A DNA stretch of 64,000 bases from Haberlea rhodopensis (lineage: Eukaryota > Streptophyta > Magnoliopsida > Lamiales > Gesneriaceae), in NCBI GenBank assembly GCA_907163345.1, contig CAJQUN010000001.1:5146001-5210000 (forward strand), given 5' to 3'. Of this stretch, positions 49,858 to 63,304 are shown one piece after another. The notes under the pieces are model-generated. The model was not told the DNA's origin and made no database searches. It was given only the letters and a program-made list of their open reading frames with translations. The translations under genes were made by a program, and so were the position numbers. How positions within the stretch are numbered: the first letter of the stretch is position 1; every line of letters starts with the position of its first letter.

Positions 49858-50034
49858 TTTTAATCTAATTTGTTGTGTAACAAATGTTTGGTTTGAGTTC
49901 TTGTGGGATGGAACTTTAAGTTAAGAGGTATGGATGAGATTACAAAATCTTGTCCAGATTGCATATTTATAGAAGTTGGCTTGGATTGGGATATGCACAA
50001 AATTAATTTGGTTGATATAATATATTTTTTTTAG
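49858..50034. promoter_or_regulatory. Proximal upstream region of the polygalacturonase gene
   Basis: These 180 bp precede the ATG on the minus strand. The sense strand carries TATAAATATG at about 49966-49975 (plus-strand CATATTTATA), roughly 110 bp before the ATG, a plausible TATA box. A TRIM copy lies directly beyond. Confidence 0.5.
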
Positions 50035-50362
50035 CTAATATCTCATATTGTGAATTTTCAAGCTATGCTAACTCTTTATAAGATACATTACACCATATAA
50101 CTGGTTTTGAGTTAGAACCTCATGTATTCTTAATATGATATCAGAACATGCTTTATATGTAATTGGTTATTCCGCCTGCATGCTCACCTTCACCAGTGTT
50201 ATCAAGCCAAATGTTTGACTTATATAATGTCACACGTTAAGGGCGTGTTGAGAGTTGCCGCACATTGAGAATTTAGAAGTTATGTTAGCTCTTTATAAGA
50301 TACATGAGTTACTCCACTTATTTTCAATTGGTTTTGTATTGGAGTATCATGTATTCTTAATA
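50035..50362 (+). mobile_element. TRIM-like element, LTR-internal-LTR
   Basis: Two related blocks, each with CTCTTTATAAGATACAT and TCATGTATTCTTAATA, lie at about 50035-50140 and 50248-50362. A decayed primer site (TGATATCAGAACATG) follows the first. The internal segment has CCGCCTGCATGCTCACC and GACTTATATAATGTCAC. It is the same family as 35807-36421, in the opposite orientation, and lies about 180 bp upstream of the polygalacturonase start codon. Confidence 0.7.
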
Positions 50363-52199
50363 AGTAATACTGATTAGGATTAATTTAATTATCGGGTAGC
50401 ATATCTTGGTTTAAATACTTGGTACTTATTTCTACTTGATTTGTATTTACAATAATTATTTGATGCTTTGAAATTTCATTTTTGCAAATCATTAATTATG
50501 TATATGCTTCTGAACTTGAATAAACATGACAAATAAATGTGGAAAACGATCTGGCGTCCATCCAGCCATTGATGTTTTGTCAAATTTCTAATGATACTAA
50601 AATATTAAATCTATATCTATTTCTCTATTGGTTTACATGTATCTTAAGGTGGTATAATTTTTCTCTCGAAAGAAATACTAGGAATTACGATGCATATCCT
50701 ATGTGCACTCGTAAAAGAAATGTTTCTTACTATCTATGACATAACAAGCTTGATGCATTGACATTCACGTGGTGCAGCCCCTCATATCCACTTGTCGCTT
50801 AGTACGAGGCTTTGTCCTGCTATTTACTATAACTGTTCTCTACGACTCTTTTGGTGTGGAAATGGGATGGGAAAGATTTAGAAGGAAAGGTTTCCAAAGC
50901 AGTTGCTGACTTTTGCTCCATACATTTTCTTATCATCATTTAAATAACACACATACATATTAATTTATGTAATGATTAAAGACTTACGGCAAGTTCTTGA
51001 AAAATCTATGATAAGTTAAATATAAATTTTTCGGGCGATATATTTTTTTCGGAAAGTTGTAATTTAAATTTTAAATAAATAAATATAAATTTTTTCAATT
51101 TTTTTCGATTTTTTTCGATTTGAATATCTACTATTGGCATGGATAATAACTAATTTCATGTTCCCTAATTAACTATGAGTATTTATTTGATTTTATTATC
51201 CTGAACAGAAGGATGGGCAACTACAGCAATGGAAGACACGTTCATGAGATTTTAACTAAAGTAAGTTTCTCCCATATGATTATCACATGTATGAAATTAT
51301 AATCGATAAGATGATTGATAAATAATTAAAAATTATACCACATCATATTTTCATCAAAATGTACTAATCGGAGAGAACATATCAATCGACAAAATATTTA
51401 CCAATTTTCTCCGCCATTGGGTACGGACTTGCTAACAGCCAGTGGCGTATGACTGTGAGGGTAAACCTGGGCAATTTTCGAGCAGAAATTCTCAAAATTA
51501 ATAGCTAGGATTAGCTTATTAGTTTTTAAGTTTTGGGTTAATAAAAATTAGAATTATTAGGTTTTTAAGGTATTTGGTCAACAATAATTAGAAACACAAT
51601 CCAAATGTATTATTTTTAGCCATGAAAAGAAAAGTAAAAACCCAACCCAAATTACAAATAAATTAGAAAAGCTTGTTTCACTTTACAAATCCCAACTTTA
51701 TTAGGTTTGTTGTTTGAGTCACATAAGGGAACGATTAAGCAAGTTGCAAAATTTGTAAAATCCAATTGTGAGGTTTGTGTGTTTTTTTTTTTTGCAAAAG
51801 CAACTTCCACACCAATTGATTCAGTTTATTGGTAAGGTTATTTGATTATTCATAGTTTGGTTGAATAATTTTAGTTTTTCAGGTATAATTGATGATGCAT
51901 TTGGAATTTGGATACCATTAACATAGTTTGTTTATGAATTTAATTGTGGATAAATTATAAATCTCGGTTTTAGTTTCTCCGTAAGAAAGAGGAAAATTGC
52001 TTAAAGCCCAATTTCAATGACAGGGGTATTGATTTTACCATTGATAAATAGTACATCATTGATAAGTTTGATATTTTAATGAATCGCAGGTTGCGACTTA
52101 AATAGTATTTTATATGTTTTTATTTTACAGTTTCAGTATTTTCACACATTGTTTTTCAATGTTTATACATCTACTTCAGAACAAATATTAGCCAACCAT
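50363..52199. other. AT-rich intergenic DNA, nothing recognised
   Basis: I see no supported gene or bounded element here. Confidence 0.5.
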
Positions 52200-52540
52200 A
52201 TAAAAAATTTCTAGTTATGTCTCTGCTAACAGCCATTGGTACTTGGAAATGGCCGTTAATTCAACAATGTTTATGGCCTATTGACCATAATGAACTCCTC
52301 AAAATTCCTGTTCAATTTGCCAATTGGTCAAGATGTATTGATTTCGAACTTCACACCTAATGGCGAATACTCGGTTAAATCTAGATATGCTCTAGCCCAA
52401 CTTCAAGAAGAAGCTTCCAGTATCGGTGATTCTAATAATTCACATGTAGTTTCTGAGCTATACTATGATAATTTATTCAGTACTAATTTATTCATATACT
52501 CATGGCCATTTTTCTACGATATGTTCGGATCCTAATTTCA
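52200..52540 (+). pseudogene. LINE ORF2 fragment
   Basis: The reading contains WPLIQQCLWPIDHNELLKIP, then, after a frame change, NGEYSVKSRYALAQ. This is the segment between reverse transcriptase and the zf-RVT domain in plant L1-type ORF2. Only about 300 bp is left, with shifted frames and no flanking domain. Confidence 0.7.
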
Positions 52541-53094
52541 GATTTGAGATTACGTATATTATAATGGATGCTTTTAGTAATAGAGTTATGTAGCCATTTC
52601 TTTTATACTTCTGTGGATCAACTAGTTACGCCTTTGATTACTCAGATAACATTTTTTAAAAGGAAAATTTTTATATATATTACAAAATTTATTAGGAATG
52701 TTAATGTAAGGAGATAAAATAGGTTGTTAAGTCGTGTACTAATAAATTTATACGTGTGCATTTATTAGGAAATAATGATGATACATTTGACCTATGCTAA
52801 CTATTAGCTTATAGTTAGGGATATTTAAATACTTGCGTAATTAATTAATCAGTTGTTGGAATACCAAATATCCAAATCTTCATATACACTAATTAAATTA
52901 TCATCATGACTTATTATTGGATTTATTTAAAAAAAATTCAACAAATATTATACATAAAATATTTTTGGCCTCTACATTTTAGAACTAGATACTTGTATTT
53001 CGTGTATGTAAATTTTGATGCTACACTGGACAATGTGTATGACAAAAGCACGTACGTAGAATATAAAAAGGTATGCCATACACTAGACTAAGGG
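52541..53094. other. AT-rich intergenic DNA
   Basis: Nothing recognised. Confidence 0.5.
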
Positions 53095-53490
53095 AGTACA
53101 TACAATCAAACTCGCATAGAATTTGTAGAGTCTGTTGACGAAAATCTAACCGTTAGATCTGGCTGAAATTTGTACAGAGGGTTCAGAACATCCGAAGTAT
53201 ATTCTGAACTGTGGTAACATGTTGTAGATAATAGATCTTTGGGTGTGATCTTTCTAATTCTCTTGTTATTTCAATATTGTGATATCTTGATAGTGAATGG
53301 CGACTGTGTATTTCTTGATATTTGGTTGTGGACATATTGTAATCACTTTATTCATTATAGTGAAAATTATTTTGGTGGGTTTTCCACGTGAAAAATCGCT
53401 CGTGTTGATATACTTAATTTGCTTGTGCTTGCTGGAATCTCTATTTCACATTGTTTTATACCAGTTACACACAAGAGAGGGATGAAATTT
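53095..53490 (+). repeat. Probable copia LTR fragment
   Basis: The segment holds TTGTGATATCTTGATAGTG and then GGGTTTTCCACGTGAAAAAT, which resembles the R-U5 part of many plant copia LTRs. No second LTR, primer site or coding region is adjacent, so it would be a solo or truncated LTR. Borders are uncertain. Confidence 0.45.
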
Positions 53491-53903
53491 ACCACTGCGT
53501 CATTGATTTGATATCAAACTAACCTTCATATTTTCCCTTGTATTAATTGGCTACTTTTCGCCACATTACGTGAATACTTTAGGCTAGGAATTTCTCCATG
53601 TTCTCCTATTTACGCATGTCAATTAGAGGTTAACTAAGAAAGAGGATTTGAACAGCAAAGTTTCCTAATGATTACGTACAACAAGAATTACGTTGAAGCT
53701 TTTCCTAAAGACGTTGCAATCCATTATCCACTAAACATACGACTTTTGCGAATTTGATCACGTTTTAGGACAATCTTCCCAAAACCTTATAGTAATTTTA
53801 TTTGGTCTAATAAAAAACTTTATCCAATATGATTTGAGGTTTTATGACGTCATCGTGAAATCATATGAAGGTCGAGTCCTTTAGATCGACACGAAGTTCA
53901 ACG

Positions 53904-53910
53904 TTATATA

Positions 53911-53946
<36 letters not shown>

Positions 53947-53956
53947 CATATATATG
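53904..53956. repeat. AT/ATAC microsatellite
   Basis: A TA dinucleotide run with interspersed ACATA units spans about 50 bp. The tyrosine/isoleucine-rich frame on the minus strand is a by-product. Confidence 0.9.
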
Positions 53957-54323
53957 TATCAACAAGATAGTCAGAGAAATATAATATTGCTTTTTAACCA
54001 TGTGCTTGAGTCGATTATGATTTATGATTCTATGGTTCCACACATGGAAAGAGATTAATCTAGACATTAGTAGGCTAAATCTTAACAGATTGGTCATACA
54101 TATTCATTAGATTGAAGTTAATCAGAATGTATGTTGGATTACTGTTTGATGTAATACACAAGGTTCCAATCTTGAACAAATGAAGGGACGCCTGTAATTG
54201 ATGTAAGGTGCACTCAGAGGCAATGAGAATTTGAGAGATGGGCGATTTCTTATATTGGGGTATGGAAGGGTACATTATGATGGAGAAGGATATTGGTGCT
54301 AAAGAAGAGATTTGTGGAATTGC

Positions 54324-54701
54324 AGGCTGTTTAACGGATTGAACTGGTCTGGAACCGGTCCGATCCGTTAAGGAACCTGATCAGATCCGATTTTGGTGCA
54401 ACCGGTTCCAGGTTGGATCAGTTCCAACCCTGAACCGATTTTTTTGAATTTTCTTTTTTTCAAAAATCGAGGATATATTTATCTAAATAAAAAAATATTA
54501 ATTTTTAAAAATAACGGATCCGATTCCGGTTCAGTCTAGAACCGTATCCTTTTGGTCCGGAACTGGTAAAATACCGGTTCTGGGACAGTAGAACAGACCC
54601 GGCCCAGTTCGGAATCGGTTAGCCGGGTTCCGGTTCCAAACCGAGCTAACCGGTCCGGTTTTGGGCCGAGTTCGGATTGACCCGACCCGTTAAGCAGTCA
54701 T
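54324..54701. mobile_element. Degraded hAT-type MITE related to 3965-4261
   Basis: The left end reads GGCTGTTTAACGG and the right end CCCGTTAAGCAGTC, near-inverted copies. The interior repeats AACCGGTCCG and GGTTCCGG words around an A/T-rich centre, as in the 3965-4261 element. The first bases of each end and the flanking duplication have decayed. It lies roughly 550 bp downstream of the raffinose-synthase-family gene. Confidence 0.7.
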
Positions 54702-54730
54702 AGATTGCTGTGGATTCCTCGCATCCTATT

Positions 54731-54866
54731 TGTTTGGGTGCAACAATTGCCCTTACTGAAAGAGCGATCGAACATGGTGCTTGCACTATTGTACGGTTTA
54801 AAAAATTTGAGTTGCAATGTTACTAGCAACTATATTTTTTGATAAAACGATGAGCGTTTGATCTTC
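54731..54866 (+). repeat. Solo LTR of the TRIM family seen at 10568
   Basis: It starts TGTTTGGGTGCAAC and shares ATGGTGCTTGCACTATTG, TGTACGGTTTAAAA and ATTTGAGTTGCA with the LTRs at 10568-10704 and 10777-10913. There is no second copy or primer site nearby. Confidence 0.65.
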
Positions 54867-55244
54867 TTAAAAGACTAATGTCACACCTGACTCCACAAGT
54901 TCAACTAAACTTGATTTGCATTAGTGGGATTTGGACAAAGCGCACCGGTCAGTACTTGTATAATTCCAGTATATGTTTTCTTTTAAGACAGTATGTATAC
55001 GTATATACGAAAATGTGGTTTGTGGCATGTTCCAGTTTCTTGTGTACGATGATATTGTTTGAAGCTTTCAAGGTTAGAGTATTCGATGTATGCAGTTAGA
55101 GTAAACTCTATGTCTTGGGGAGAAGAGACAGAAAATAGAGGTAATTTCATTAGAGAACATGAAAACTGATACAAACTCCAGTTATTTCTCCCGTAGGGGT
55201 CTTCCTCCCCAAAACTTGCTAACCCCCGAAATACAAAAAACTAT

Positions 55245-58200
55245 TTAGACTTGGATTACAATATTCCATCTATACATTTCCACCTCTGGCACTGGTAAGA
55301 TGAGAGTCACCAATCCGGTTTCAGCATTATAGTTGAACTCGATATCTGTCTTGTCCATGATGCATTTCCGGGGCCGTTGAGAACAGTAAACTCCAAACAG
55401 TCCACTTCCCCTGACCTCAAGTGTGACAGTTGCTGCTGCTGGCGAATCACATTCGAGTGTTCTCCAGAAATTGAATTGCTCCACAGCACCACCAGAATTG
55501 AACATATCCAGCAAGCCAATTGGTGCAAATGAAATGTCTGTTGCTGTAGTCTGTGTGTGAAAATAAATAATTAGTAATGGGACAGTTGATAATACGGTTT
55601 GTATAGGGTGCTAGAGAAGCTCTCACCTTTATGGGGCAGAAGTGGAAGAGTTCGTACTCTAGAACTTTGAGTGTCACTGGAAGTGATGCGCCTTTTGGCA
55701 AACGAATAATTTCCCCTGATTTGTGGGCATAGACTATTGTGTCTCCACTCCAATCCGATCCAGAAATTTGAGATAGAGAATCGATGTCAGTGGCTCGAAC
55801 AGAGCTGGTCAGAGTACCAGGGGAGGTATCATGTATACGTGTTTTCTTTGTTGTCTTGCACCAGCCAGCTCCTTGGCAATTGAAAACTCCTACCAATCCG
55901 GAACACTTGTTCACATTCCAGATTTTAAGTAAGCTGCAGTATACAAGGAGGGCCAAGGCAAATTTTAAGTTTTAGTGGGATATTTCAGAGAGATTTTGAC
56001 ATTTGGCAAAGAGGTAAAATCACGAACCTCGTTCCATCTCTAGCTGGATCAACAAAGAGACAGTCCAATGTCGGTCGTCCAGGCAATTGTGCACGAAGAA
56101 CGGACCCATCAGGGAGAACCAGCTTTTTCAGAAGCTCAAAGTTGTGGTTACCAGGTTTGTCACTGATAGAAGGAAAGAATTACATTGAAGAATAAATAGA
56201 AACAATTTCAACAATGGTAAGGAGGAGACAGTTAAGTTTAAACACGAGATTACCTGACATAAATTGCACATCCTCCAACAGCTCGAGCTGCAGCATGGTA
56301 CTCCGCAGCCGGATGCAAGCTCTGGAATATGAGTACACAAGTCAACATTTCACAGATATATACAAATTAAGATCTAAAGTCGGCATTCAAATTCCTTTCA
56401 ACAAGGTTTATAGAATTTCATTTATACTCACGTGGAACATATCCCAATCCGGCTGCATAAATTCTCCCAAGAATATTGTATTGTAAGCAACCGAAGAAAT
56501 GTGTATGGTGTGTGAAGCAGGATCGTGGGGGTAGAAATCATCAGAAGCTCGAACCACTGCAGTCTGCTTGGCACTGTAGATACCATCCGTATTATGACAC
56601 ATGCAGGCAATGCATCCATTATCAGGGAAGTTCCGCGCGACGGAGGCTTCGAGGGCCTGGTGATAGCTACGAGTGAGTGACACCCTACCACCATGACCAG
56701 CACCGAGAGTCTCGATGATGTTCTGCACATCAACTTTGACCCCATCTACTCCACACGAAGCTAGATAGGCATGAAGCTCATTGTAGAAGTTCAAGACCTT
56801 CTTGGGGTGAACCAAGCCTAAGCCGTGAATGGCAAGACTATCCATAACTAAATCTGGCTGGTTTCCTAATACACCAGGAGACTGCACCGGGTAAGCCAAA
56901 GAACTGTCGTAGTGTTCCATACCAGGCCCTGTGGGCTGCACTCCGCCCCAGTAACCTGCTAGGGCATGCCATACATATACATACCTGAATATTTATAAGT
57001 GAAGATCGCAATGTATAAGATTCAAGGCCACTTTCACTATGTTTACTAGACATTTTGTACACTATGTACAAAGTGATCAAAAAAATGGCAAGAAGGTTGT
57101 ATCCATAGGTATAAATGCACTGTAAGGAATCAAAAAACGTAGAAATATTACACCACATAACAAAACAAGAAAATCACAAGTTGTGAATAGGAGGATCAAG
57201 AACTTACTTGACATTGTGATGCTGCTTGGCATCCTTCACGACAAGCCTGAGACCTGGTTCTGGTTCATCGCTTTTCCCGTTTTTTTTAAATTTTGTGTTC
57301 TCTGTAATTCCTGTAAGCCTGCTTGCAAACCTGCAAAATTAACATAAAGGCATCGCCATAGAAAAGTTAAAACAAGCTAAATGACTTGTGGACATTTCAT
57401 CTTCTCAAATTACAACACAACTGCCATATTGAAAAACCCCTTTATCGACAGTAAATTTCTAAATATCAACACTAGCGAGACAAAAACAAGTTGACTTCTT
57501 AGTTTACACAACTAATAATTGATAAGAAATGTCTTACTGAGCTCCTTCTTGTACTACACAGTTTGAGTCTTCTTTGACCTCACTCCCAATCTGTTGCCAG
57601 CCATCATCTATGATCAAAAAACGTGGAGGAGTTCCTCCCTTGGACAAGCTGTGACAGTAATCAAGAAGATAAATTTACCGTTTGGTAATAACCCATATGC
57701 TGTTTAAGGACAAGGAAATAAACCGGATTAACCTGTTAAGTCCTTCTTCAACACCCTCTGCAGTGACATCAGTGTAAAAAGCATCCCATGTGCACCATCC
57801 TAGCCAGTCTAGGAAAGAGGGAACCTACAAAATGTCCAAAATGCATAACATGCAATCATTATGTTGGAGTACTTGAATCTTGGTTCCAATCCACAAAATA
57901 AGTTCTAAAAAAATCAGCACTACATATTCTCACCTTCTTCTTCTCACGATGTTGAAAGGTTTGCAAATGTTTCTCCACAGCTCTGATTCACACAAAATTG
58001 TTTTTGCATCAGGGAAAGAACAGAGAGTGCATAAATTTTATAACAAGCATCATTTGGAGAAGCTGGTGGTTACACAAAGAAAAAATGACTTACTTCACTG
58101 CCTGGTTGATGACTTCAAAAGGATTGGTACCAGCATGCATATAAATAAGGTATAGTCCTTGGTTTGTTTCCACAGCATTATCTCCTGCAGCAAATGACAC

Positions 58201-60106
58201 GACAAAAAAAAAAGTTGTTTTGGTTTTTTTACTCATTTTTCTTCTCTAGTTATCTCCCCTACAACCCCTATGAACTCCATTAAGAACAGGGGTTGTCAAT
58301 TTCTCCATCTCAGTGGTGTTTGCATTATTTCCAACTCCACTACATATACAGCACCATTGATGGATGGATCTTAAAGTAGAATGCATGCCTCCGCAGGATA
58401 TGCACCATGTTTTATGTATGTTTATACTGATACACCCAATGCTTTCCGTTCCATGAACTACTCACCACTCTCAAGGCAGACTTCCAGCTCATTTTTCTCA
58501 TTGCCCTGAAGAACAGCACGAAATTTCCCTTCAAGGAGAGGAAGTAAAACAGTGTAAATGGTTGGAGCATCTTCACGCTCGCCTTCGCTTGTGTCTTTGC
58601 TTTCAATCAGCATGAATTGAGTCTCCAGAGGAATGTCCTTTCCACAAGTTCCCATTCTTTGAGTCATCCACCAGAGCTTAAAACGGAATAAGCACATAAA
58701 ACGTACTCCCCTGCAACAGAAAAAGTTAAGAAATGTTGCAAGCTTGAGAGAAAAAGTCCATATAGCAAATAACATGGAAGGAATAAAAAACAGAAATTAA
58801 AATTTTTCTTCTTTTCAATCATTTGACAAGCCATTATGTTTCCTTTCTTCTGAAAAACTACTTATATCGCGTGGTTGTCAAATTGAAAACATTAATGACA
58901 ACGTCCACGGTGATGGATCAAGCAGTAGCATTTCATATAGGGCCATTACAAAAGTAGAAAATGCTATTCTGACGATGAAAGATTTTCACTACGGATTGAA
59001 AAACAAATCTAAGAATGATGATTTGGGAAAGCATATGCTCACTCTAAGGCACCGACTGGGAAGACAAGGAGGCTTTTGCTGTGAGAATTCGTGGCACCAA
59101 TGAACGCCCCTGCAACAAGTCCATCGCCTGATCCCGGGGTAAGCACAATGTTGTCAGGCACTCCTGTGAGTATGGTTTTCCCATGAACCACAAGGTTCCC
59201 ATCATTAACAGAGATTTTCGGTGTAACTGTCATCTTTGTACCTTCTACGACTGCTTGAGAATTTACTGCATACCCAGATAAATAATGGACATAAACTGTA
59301 ATATAAAACTATCGCCTTCTTTGAGATAAACCACCCAAAAGAGCTTCTGAAATAAGATAATCAAGTAACAAAGAAATACAAAACAGAGATGGAATTATTT
59401 AAATTTTTCCAATCCCACTGTCAGGACGCAGAATGTGTTTATAACAGTGTCAACCAATTCAGGGATTTCTAGAGAACACCTAGTTGAACAAACATCAGCT
59501 AGTTCTGGCTATGACAGTTTTCATCGGTTAAGGTCCTGTCATCCACTGATAAGAAATTTAGCTTCATGCCAGAATCGCAATAAAATTATGCACCAACGCA
59601 CAAAGTAGTGAAAATAAAAGAGTAAACTGTCAACAACAACAAAAACTAAGCATTTAATCCCAATAAATTGGATAGACTATGTGGTTAGGTCGTGCACATG
59701 CGTAGTGCTTCTCCAAGTCATGTGCAACCGAAAAAGGGATTTAAGTCAAAATAATTGACACAATTTCCGAAGGCACCATCACCAGAACAGTCGGCAAAGT
59801 AACACTTGTGAGATGTACTTTCAGTTGAAGGATATTTGAGGATACATCCATCCAAACAAATAAAAGAAATTTAGCTATCAGCAATGATTAACACTTAATA
59901 GTTCAAAAGCTAATTCAGCGTCGATCACCTCTTAAAAGCTTCGAATTTTTCCGCCAGTAAATCAATGCAGGAGCAGAGGGTGTCAAATTCTTCAGTCGAC
60001 TCAAAGGTGCAACACAAGATTGACGTAGCACCACACTCCTCCCACAATGCAGACGCGCTATCAGAGACCGATAGGCAGGCAAAACAAATGCTCGCCGTCC
60101 AATCAT
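55245..60106 (-). CDS. Raffinose-synthase-family protein / alkaline alpha-galactosidase (GH36)
   Basis: Thirteen exons: 59929-60106, 59043-59265, 58466-58710, 58094-58184, 57934-57982, 57733-57824, 57538-57648, 57208-57330, 56432-56984, 56254-56321, 56028-56162, 55627-55933, 55245-55550. From the ATG at 59233 the protein is 756 residues, the size of Arabidopsis RFS1/SIP-type proteins (about 754). In that numbering LGWCTWDAFY, FLIIDDGWQ, KVDVQN (nucleophile D386) and RASDDFYP (acid/base D449 or D450) are present. The family either cleaves raffinose oligosaccharides or transfers galactosyl from galactinol; size and similarity favour a SIP-like alkaline alpha-galactosidase over true raffinose synthase. 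An upstream exon (ATG at 60106) splices in frame and adds 70 residues that are basic, rich in Ser, Leu and Ala, and have almost no acidic residues, like a plastid or mitochondrial transit peptide. That exon is the less certain part. No lesions were seen. Confidence 0.94.
59630..59760. repeat. SINE-like remnant in intron 1 of the GH36 gene
   Basis: AACAACAACAAAAACTAAGC followed by TTTAATCCCAATAAATTGG resembles a dispersed SINE-associated tail common in plant introns. It is short, and borders were not found. Confidence 0.35.
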
Positions 60107-60875
60107 TTCGAAAGTTTTTTTTATCTTACATTATTAAATAAATAAATAAAAAGGACACCGAAATAAACAGACTTAAGTCCCAAAATTCGTCTACAATAAA
60201 AAAAATCCTGAGAAACGGCCTCCAATGGAGAAAACAAACCAACAGTCAGAGCAATATTTCTCCGCGTACTTCCAACTAATCAACAATCCCACAAATCAAT
60301 TCAAAGAAACTTTAAAATCCAACAAAAACTCCAGAGTTTTACCTTTCAATATCCTCTATCCTCCACAAAAAGCAGAGCTTCAAAAAACCTCAATTTTCTG
60401 AAATGACAATCGCTGTATGTATATGGACATGCAAAGAGAAAGAAACTATGGAATCAAATGAGTTTCACACCAAAATTCATGGAAGAGGAAAGGATAGCGA
60501 TGGAAACAATCGTTGAACAGTTAGGTTAATTAAGTGGGAGTTCGAAGTTGATGCAAACTTGGGTTTATATAGTCGGTTTGTGATTAAACGGCGAACTATT
60601 TCCCTATATTGACAAGTAATATCATGACACGTGGAATTGATTTGCTCTATACTTATCTCCGACTCCTTTAAAGGTGCATTGTTGTAAGGCCACGAAATAT
60701 ACGTGTATAAAATTTTTTTTAAAAAAAACATATAAGTACATTGAATTTTAACACATTATGATATTTACAATCAATATTATTTAAAAATATTATAGGATAA
60801 GATAGGCTTAAAATGTGCTCTAATTTAAATATCCCAGTCACCTCTCTTTAAAACTTATCTCCTAATACTCAATTT
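60107..60875. other. 5' flank of the GH36 gene
   Basis: This is the 5' UTR and promoter side of the minus-strand gene. TATATAAAC is present in the sense direction near 60563-60571 (plus-strand GTTTATATA), a plausible TATA box about 460 bp before the upstream ATG. No coding exon was seen. Confidence 0.45.
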
Positions 60876-61236
60876 TAGGAGTGAGCAAAAATTCAATTTG
60901 ACCGAATTAACCGATCAGATAAAAAAAGTTTGAAATTCGGTTCGGTCAATTCTGAAGTTCGATTTTACTATTTTAAAATATCAATTAAATCTGTTTGGTT
61001 ACTGATTTTGATTTTAAAATATCAATTAACCGGTTTTATCGATTTTTATTTCTTTATTTTTTAATATTTATATTTTTATAATCAATAATTTATTTATTTT
61101 TTAAAAAATGATATTTTATCGAATTGGTTTGTTCGATTTGTTAAAAAGAATCTGTTGGTTATGTTAAAAAATCTATTTTTTCGTTGCGGTTAATTCGGTT
61201 AGATTGATAACTGAATTAATCGATTGATCACCCCTA
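60876..61236. mobile_element. hAT-like MITE (TAGGRGTGA ends)
   Basis: The left end TAGGAGTGAGCA pairs with TAGGGGTGATCA on the opposite strand at the right end. Subterminal ATTCGGTT and AACCGAATTAACCGA words appear in both orientations around an AT-rich centre. The 8-bp flanks do not match well, so the copy is old or the borders are off by a few bases. Confidence 0.65.
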
Positions 61237-61869
61237 CTCGACGCTATCTCTTAACTTACTAAAATTGAAGTTTTATTTTCCACATATTATATAAATAATC
61301 AGAGGAGATTTTAGCTATATCAAATATTATTGTGTTGAACAACAAGAACTAAGTCTTTAATCTCAACTGATTTGATATAGATAGAAAAATCAAACTCAAT
61401 CATACAAATGTGGCAGTCTTCTCCAATTTTATATTTTTTTAAAAATTATTCTTATGTAGTATTTAAATGATTAGAAACCTCTATTCTAAATAAGATAAAC
61501 ATGTTCGTTTGAGGTATTAGAGATAACAAAAATTCAAAATAAATAAATAAAAAGAATATGTAAAAAAGTAGTTTTAATAAAATTTTGAATTCGGAAGGAA
61601 TTTTAAGTCGATTTTCTTTTTTTATCTTGTTGGACAATTAATTATTTTAATGATTGCAAAATGTGGCTTAATATATAAAATGATTTCAATATCTAAGTGT
61701 TGTTTTCGGTCATTTGTTCTATAACAAATATAGAAGCATTGCAATGATGCTATTATCTGGAACACTTTGTATCAGTGCCTCATTCATCAGCTAATTTATA
61801 GCTATGTGTTTTTTTTTTTTTTTTAAATTTCATGTGATCTATAAGTTATATGATTAGTTTTAATGCAAC
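61237..61869. other. AT-rich intergenic DNA
   Basis: There is a T run at 61809-61824. No gene or bounded element was seen. Confidence 0.5.
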
Positions 61870-63110
61870 GTGTTGGGTTTTAGAAACCCGAATAATCTTA
61901 GTTTTGATGTTAACAAAACTTGTTATTGTGTTGCTAACATATTTCATCAAGTGTGCATTGAATAGGTCGTGATTAGGAGCTTGTTGATTAGAAAAGAAAT
62001 TGGTTGAAGTAAACTGAAACAGTAGACACAAGCAAATGTCTACTGGACCAATAGACACAACATGTAGATCCCGATCGCTGATGACTAAATTGATCATATC
62101 TCATAGCTCGGATATCGGAACAACCTGATTCCAAAGGGGTTGGACCGTTGGATAACAACTCAATTTACTACAAGTCGTATCTCAGGGCAGCATACCTGAT
62201 TTAATACATGACGAAAACATGTCTGCAAGAGCTTGTTGGTGCAAGGCAGAAGCATCAGCAAATAGATTGTAGCAGCTGTGGTATATTGGTCATAACTCTC
62301 AGCTCGCTTCTCGAAACATGACGATTTAGTATGAGTTGAAAATCTAAGACAAAGATCTACAAATCATATTTAGAAGTTGAAAATTGTATCGGACTTTAAG
62401 ATGGCCAAAAATAATCTGCAAATCACGCCATGTGCAGACAAAATCAGCAACCTTACAACAGAAGTATCACATCGTATTTCGAGCATAACTCTCTCATACG
62501 AACTCGAAATTGAGCGATTCTTGAATCCATGGAAATATAAGAGAAATTACAACTTTCATATTGATCACTTTACCCAGAAATCAACGAATCAAGAGCCAGC
62601 ATACTCGAAGCTTCAACCAGCAGGGTACTAGTAGACCTTGAGCAGTAGACTCAGCAGCGGACCCGACCAGCGAACTTCGAGCAGCGGACTTCGGGCAGTT
62701 GACTGATCCTTCCAGACTCCAAACCTTTTGGCACCTCTTTCAAGCTTATATCAAATCTGGAACAAGATCATTTGTGCCTTTGTAGTCACTCTATTCATTG
62801 TATTTGTGAGCTAAAATAGAAGAGTGAATATCATTGTAACAATTGGTGATTTATCACAACTAGATGAGGTCTTTCCATGTGAGACGTTAAAGAACACGAG
62901 CTTTGTGATTCTGTGTGGGCTAGGAGTTTTATGTTATCTGTGTGGTATTAGCCTAAGTAGGTTGTGTACTGTAAAGTGTAAACCAAATCTTCTAATGTAT
63001 TCTTTCATGAGATGGAAGAAGAAGAAACATAGAAGCGTTTGTGCTTCGAACTTTCAGAAACAAATTCTTGTGTTATTTACTTTACTGCATTTATTTATCT
63101 TACTGATTTA
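61870..63110 (+). repeat. Probable solo LTR of a large LTR retrotransposon
   Basis: It starts TGTTGGGTTTTAGAAACCCG, a typical LTR opening. It contains repeated AGCAGTAGAC / AGCAGCGGAC words near 62620-62700 and a block with CATTGTAACAATTGGTGATT that looks like an R-U5 region. No matching second LTR, primer site or coding domain is visible in the window. The 3' border and superfamily are not fixed. Confidence 0.45.
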
Positions 63111-63304
63111 CATATTTAATTGCATACCTTTAAAATGATATGCAAAAGGTTAATAAGTTATAGAGCGGGTTATGTCGAGTATCTTCCGCTCGATTTTGAA
63201 ACCGAACTCGATATAATCTCTCGGTGCAATTATTTCAAGAACATGCTATTGAAACTCAAGTTGGTTGAACTCGAGTGTGGATTGGCAACCCACCCCCGGA
63301 ATCG

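Noticed and set aside
54075..55099. Short frames between 54075 and 55099 as genes
   Set aside because: They overlap the MITE, the solo LTR or the 3' flank of the GH36 gene and show no domain.
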